Shown piece after piece: positions 59,560-64,000 of a DNA stretch of 64,000 nt. The DNA is taken from NCBI GenBank assembly GCA_024138025.1, contig JAMXBD010000168.1:992001-1056000 (forward strand), given 5' to 3'. The position numbers and the translations under genes are program-made. The DNA is from Combretum micranthum (taxonomy: Eukaryota; Streptophyta; Magnoliopsida; Myrtales; Combretaceae). The number at the start of each line of letters is the position of its first letter. Position 1 is the first letter of the stretch. The notes under the pieces were generated by a model, which made no database searches, was not told where the DNA came from, and was given only the letters and a program-made list of their open reading frames with translations.

Positions 59560-59830
59560 AGGTAACATTTGTTTCACAATATCCTTTAATGTTAAACAAT
59601 TCATATGTATGATTTTTGGATAGTAGCTTCTAGTGCAATAGACCATATTACACCATATATACATCTCTTACATAATCGATAAACAATTTACAAACCAATA
59701 GCTATCAAATTACCCGATGGAACTTCACAAATTGTTTATACAGTAGGTGATATTTTTTTAAACCCTCGAATTAATCTTCACAATGTCCTTTTTGTTCCCA
59801 AATTCAAACATGACCTGCTTTCTTTGCCTC
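59560..59830 (+). pseudogene. copia protease remnant
   Basis: FWIVASSAIDHIT (59606-59650) matches the 'W..DSGAT.H' active-site region, with the catalytic Asp replaced by Ala. It is followed by LPDGTSQIV-like and FVPKFKHDLLS-like pieces (59716-59822) in shifted frames. Confidence 0.7.
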
Positions 59831-60650
59831 AATTGTTAAAGAATAAAAAATTACAAGCTAATTTTGATTTTCAAAAATGTTGTTTTCATGACCATTCAAC
59901 TAAAGAAGTTGTGGCAATTGCAAAGAAGAAATATGGATTGTATGTGTTAAACAGTCAGCCAATAAAGAGTAGTTTGAATTCTTTTAGAACTTTATGTCTT
60001 TTTGGTTTGAATAATGGTTTTTTTCATTCCCTTTTAACTGATTCTAATATTGTTTTGCTTCATAATCATCTTGGTCATTTTTCTTCGTCAATGCTTATGC
60101 GTACTCCCGATTGCAAAATTGCAAGAAACAATGATTTCTTTTGTGAGACTTGCAAGCTTGCTAAGCTTCATTGTATTCCTTTTGATAGAAGTGATACACA
60201 TACTTCAGCTGTGTTTGAATTGATTCATGCTGATCTATGGGGCCCATATAAAATAGCCAATTTTATAGGTGCATGATATTTTTTTACTTTGGTTGATGAT
60301 TTGTCACGTTGCACATAGACATATATTCTCCAAGATAAGTCTGAAGTTCCTATTATTTTGACCGATTTATTCTTATATATTAAGAAACATTTCAATGCAA
60401 CTCGAAAGTTTATTAGATCTAATAATGGCTTTGAGATTGTTAAACACCAATGCCAATATTTATTTTCTAAACTTGGTATTGTTCACCAACGAACGATGAT
60501 ATATACAATACAACAAAATGGTCTTGTTGAATGAAAACATCGATATCTTGTTAAGACTACAAGAGCTTTGCATTTGCATGCAAATCTTCCAAAACAATTT
60601 GGAGAGAGTGTATCCTCACTGCCACATATCTAATAAATAAAATGTTTATG
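59824..60650 (+). pseudogene. copia integrase remnant
   Basis: The zinc-binding head is LHNHLGHFSS (60058-60090) and FCETCKLAKL (60139-60170), giving H-H and C-C ligands. Then ADLWGPYK, a stop, YFFTLVDDLSR (60277-60310), RSNNGFE (60417), where the catalytic Asp of R-S/T-D-N-G is Asn, and NGLVE-stop-KHR (60520-60541), where a stop replaces Arg after the catalytic Glu. The longest clean frame is 59824-60276. Confidence 0.85.
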
Positions 60651-61310
60651 TCAAAACTGGCCAAGAAATCTCCTTTTGAAGTTCTTTTTGGTACTTTATC
60701 TACTTGTCATAATCTAAAGGTAATGGGATGTCTTTGTTATGCTCTTAATATGAGTCCTACACATGACAAATTTGATCGAAAGGGTATTAAGTGTGTTTAC
60801 TTGGATTATCCACATAGAAAAAAGGTTTTCAAGCTTTATCATATAGTCAATCACAAAATCATTTTTAGTAGGGATCTGTCTTTTCATGAATCTATTTTCC
60901 CTTACAATGATTCTTCTTCATTAACAGGATCATCACTTATTCCTTGCTCTTTACCCCAAGTTAATTTTTCTGACCCTAATCATACAAATATTAGTCATGC
61001 TGATCCTATTTCGTCTCCATCACCTGATATTACTACTTCTCATGTACCTAATTAGTCTTCTTCCCTTGCTGAGTCTTCATCATCTTCATTATCAGTTTTA
61101 CGAAGATCTAATAGAAATAAACAAGCTCCTTCTTGGTTAAAAATAATGTACACTCGATCCATAATTCTATGTCCACAACTTCTTCTAAACATATTACTTC
61201 TCATCCTATCTTTCATCCAACATATTTTGCCTACTACACACCTAAATATGTTGCATTTATTTCTAGTGCTCTTACTATTGAAGAACCTACTTTTTATTCT
61301 CTTTCTAAAT
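60640..61310 (+). pseudogene. copia integrase C-terminal region and linker
   Basis: KSPFEVLFG, LKVMGCLCYALNMSPTHDKF, FDRKGIKCVYLDYPHRKKVF, YHIVNHKIIFSRDLSFHES (60666-60895) correspond to the 'SPYE.L.G..P...L..FGCL.Y', 'K...R...C.FLGYP...KGY' and 'SRDV.F.E' series. A Ser/Pro-rich linker follows to 61055. Confidence 0.85.
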
Positions 61311-62330
61311 GAAACATTAATTGGGTTCGAGCAATGGAATCTAAGATACATGCTTTAGAGGATAACAATACTTGGAAATTAGTTGATTTGCCTCCAAAGA
61401 AGAAACCAATTGGCTCAAATGGGTTTACAAAATTAAATATAAGCCTGATGGTACCATAGATTGTTATAAGGCTCAATTAGTGGTAAAAATTATACTTAAG
61501 TTCCTGATAAATATTATAAGTATACTTTTTCTTCAGTGGCCAAATTAGCAACTATTTGTATACTTATTCCTGTTGCTACAACTTTTAATTGGCCTTTACA
61601 TCAATTGGACATTAATAATGCTTTTTTACATGGTTTTTGGATGAGGAAATTTATATGATTCCTCCTGAAGGCTATGATAAAGTTGTTCCTGCTAAAGTAT
61701 GTGAGCTTGTTTGCTCTATTTACGGTCTTAAATAAGCTTCACAACAATGGAATCTTAAATTTACAAATTTTTGTTTCTTCATGGCTTTACTCAATTTAAG
61801 AGTGATTATTTGCTTTTCACTAAGTCTTCTTCAAGTTAATTTTTTATTGTTCTTGTTTTATGTTGATGATGTTCTTGTTAGTAATAATTGTGAGGATGAT
61901 ATATGTTCACTTAAACATGAGCTAGACAAGGCTTTTACTATAAAAGACTTACGAACTCCTAAATTCTTTTTAAGCATTGAAGTTTTCCGTAATAGTGCTG
62001 GTACATGGTTGAATAAAAAGAAATTTGCTCTTGACGTTTTGCTGGACGTAGGACTTACTGGATGTCATCTTGCCAAGTTTCCTTTAACACAGGGTCTGAA
62101 ATTGCATTCTGATGATGGGGAACTTTTTTCAGATCCTGGTTTCTATAGGCGAGTTTTTGGATGCTTACTTTATATTACATTAACTCAACTTGATCTTTCT
62201 TATGTCGTTCATCACCTTAGTCAATTTGTTTTTAAGCCAAGACAGTCGCATCTTAATGCGTTAATGCATTTACTTCAATGTTTGAAAGCTACAGTTAATC
62301 ATGGTTTGTTTTATTTCTCTTCTTCTTCTT
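61310..62330 (+). pseudogene. copia reverse transcriptase remnant
   Basis: WVRAMESKIHALEDNNTWKL (61323-61382) opens the domain. LHQLDINNAFLHG-like (61599-61635) and EIYMIPPEGY-like (61648-61675) follow in shifted frames. FYVDDVLVSNN with YVDD at 61859-61870 is the catalytic motif. Then KHELDKAFTIKDL, FFLSIEV, FALDVLLDVGLTGCH and FYRRVFGCLLYITLTQLDLS (62140-62199) follow. The longest open frame is 61781-62362. Confidence 0.9.
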
Positions 62331-62806
62331 TGGAGTTATCTGGTTATTCGAACTTGGATTAGGGATCTCGTTTAATGAGTCGATGTTCTCATTTCAGATT
62401 TTGTGTGTTTTTTGGTTCTTCTCTTGTTTCTTGGAAGACCAAGAGACAAAAGACTATTTCCACATCATCAACAGAAGTTGAATATTGAAGTATGACAGTA
62501 GCAAATAAAGAACTTTTGTGGGTTTCATACATATCATAGGACTTCAATATTTCTATTGCTTTACTTGTTCAGCTATACTCTGATAACAAATCTGCACTAT
62601 TAATTGCGACAAATCCATGTCTTCATGGATGTACTAAATAAATCAATATCGATATCCATTTTAGCCATGATAAGATCACTGATGGTTTTCTCACTACTTC
62701 TCATGTTTTATCTTAGTTGTAACTTGCAGATCTCTTGACTAAACCATTAGATGAACATTAGCTTGCATTCTTGTCATCCAAGATAGGTTTTTGTGCAGCC
62801 CCATCT
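62331..62806 (+). pseudogene. copia RNase H remnant and polypurine tract
   Basis: LSGYSNLD (catalytic Asp of 'YSDAD' lost to Asn/stop), SLVSWKTKRQKTISTSSTEV (62425-62484), QLYSDNKSALLIATNP (62570-62617), ADLLTKPLDEH (62728-62760) and SKIGFCAAPS close the polyprotein. CTTAAGAGAGGGA at 62805-62817 directly before the 3' LTR is the polypurine tract. Confidence 0.85.
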
Positions 62807-62817
62807 TAAGAGAGGGA

Positions 62818-63070
62818 TGTGGAAGTACAACATGTGTGTTTGTTAATATTCATGTCAACATAGCATTTAGAACATCAACATAGTATTTAAGGCAGTTTTG
62901 TAATTATCCTTTTGTATAGTTGTATATATATAGAATCGAGTAATAGATAATAACAACTTTCTTATTCATATTTTCTCCTTCATTTATGTCATTTTAGAGA
63001 GTGAACAGTGAGGAACTTCTGATGCTTTAACACTAATTAAGAAATCTTTATTTTGATTAAATATTTCACA
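62818..63070 (+). repeat. 3' LTR of the copia element
   Basis: TGTGGAAGTACAACATGTGTG ... AAATATTTCACA, matching the 5' LTR apart from a 40-bp gap and many substitutions. Confidence 0.9.
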
Positions 63071-63075
63071 CTAAT
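63071..63075. other. target site duplication, right (CTAAT)
   Basis: CTAAT follows the 3' LTR, identical to 58079-58083. Confidence 0.85.
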
Positions 63076-63679
63076 CCCCAATTTTCTATAACTCTAATAA
63101 TATCGATATTGTTTGTGATTTTATTAGGGATAGATTTAGGGTTATAGAAATCATTTGGAATTATTCACAATTATTATAAATAAAAGAAGAAAGTTATTTT
63201 TAAAATTATATTCAACCAACAATATTAGGGGCTCATTTGTTAAGGCTACCACATGTTAAAGAGTACCTAAAATAAGTAGGAAATATGAAGGGCATAGTAG
63301 ACATCTTCTGCAAAAATTAGGTTATTATCATCTAATATACGTTTGACTCAATATGTATCGAGTAAGTCTATAAATTTTGTGAATGGGTTGAATGAACCTC
63401 ACGCCTCTCTAAAATCTGTAACTTGAATAGAATTTTGGGCAAATATAAGGTGACTTCGTCAAATTATAATTTGATCATTTTACCTTGAATGCAACAATAC
63501 GCTCGATAATAATTTGATAGGGTTCCCATAATCTTCTAAAGTTAAATCAATTTTTTCCTTTTATGGACTTGAAAAATGTATTTAGTATGTTAACAAAGTT
63601 AGAGGCTGCATATCATCTATTCTCAAAAGTTATTGATCATTGCCTTCAAGTGTAGTTTTAAATTTATAAAAACCGTTCT
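63076..63679. other. intergenic, nothing recognised
   Basis: No supported frame or terminal repeat seen. Confidence 0.3.
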
Positions 63680-64000
63680 TAATTCACTATAAAGGCAATA
63701 GGCAGTGTACCTATCGATTGCAGAATAGAATTAATACGGGTGTCATCCTCTAGGATTGGATATCAAGTACTAGTATTACCGTTTCTCTACTATGTAACCG
63801 ACAATTTTGATGATTACTATTTATCTAATTTACTTTGAACAATTATTAACACAGATCTAGTAACAAACAAGCAAGATTCAATAAGAACAAATGATCCAGA
63901 TTTGTCTTACCTCCAATTTATCATGTGAATCCTTGGAATTTACAGATTTGATTTAGGTCTTAAGCTGTTGAGTTTCTCAAGCAAAATGATAATTCTTTCG
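63680..64000 (-). mobile_element. LTR 3'-end remnant, Athila/TR-GAG type, minus orientation, cut by the window edge
   Basis: GGCAGTGTACCTATCGATTGC, AGAATAGAATTAATACGGGTG and CCTCTAGGATTGG have the layout of the complement of an Athila-like LTR end, like 6283-6365. The remaining 200 bases would be LTR body. No PBS is recognisable to its left. Confidence 0.45.

Larger units (their letters stand above)
58084..63070 (+). mobile_element. Ty1/copia retrotransposon, 4987 bp, full-length but inactive
   Basis: Complete structure in copia order: 5' LTR (58084-58376), PBS (58377), gag, protease, integrase, RT, RNase H, polypurine tract, 3' LTR (62818-63070), with a 5-bp target duplication. Small LTRs, about 5 kb total and an initiator-tRNA-Met PBS fit the Ale/Retrofit group (inference). 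Many stops and frameshifts, and lost catalytic residues, show it cannot be active. Confidence 0.93.

Overview
The window reads as nuclear DNA of a eudicot plant. It is AT-rich, its two intact genes are split by GT-AG introns, and most of the rest is decayed transposable elements. There is no bacterial-style gene packing. I cannot name the species.

Genes. (1) A complete six-exon gene on the minus strand (609-2323) encodes a 360-residue zinc-dependent alcohol dehydrogenase of the cinnamyl alcohol dehydrogenase (CAD) family, closer to the ELI3/mannitol-dehydrogenase-like group than to lignin CADs. (2) A complete eight-exon gene on the plus strand (44603-49401) encodes a 514-residue amino acid permease (AAP, AAAP family). 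Both have a TATA box at a sensible distance. They act in unrelated processes, and no clustering or shared pathway is evident. A decayed inverted copy of the AAP promoter and leader lies 11 kb downstream (about 55345-55555) with no coding part left.

Repeat layout. 3548-5507: DNA element with long terminal inverted repeats, MULE-like. 6283-10800: old LTR fragments and a hairpin-forming repeat. 11-21.5 kb: three dispersed copies of one LTR family, a 155-bp tandem array, an L1-type LINE reverse transcriptase remnant on the minus strand, and small MITEs. 22670-37965: a large Ty3/gypsy Tat-lineage retrotransposon on the minus strand. It has two LTRs, a PBS and a polypurine tract, decayed gag, protease and RNase H, and an opposite-strand accessory ORF region typical of Grande/Retand-like elements. 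Its integrase and reverse transcriptase core are missing. A second, Athila-like element lacking reverse transcriptase and integrase (27438-32873) and a probable copia LTR fragment sit inside it. 38-43 kb: MITE and hAT-like remnants. 49.6-57.6 kb: more MITEs, a gypsy LTR fragment inside a MITE, and a 1-kb hAT-like element. 58084-63070: a Ty1/copia element with both LTRs, a perfect 5-bp target duplication (CTAAT) and all domains recognisable but inactivated.

The most interesting points are the antisense accessory gene of the Tat element, the nesting and deletion history recorded there, the orphan inverted AAP promoter, and an unusual insertion plus substitution in the AAP protein. I found no CRISPR, operon, rRNA or convincing tRNA gene.
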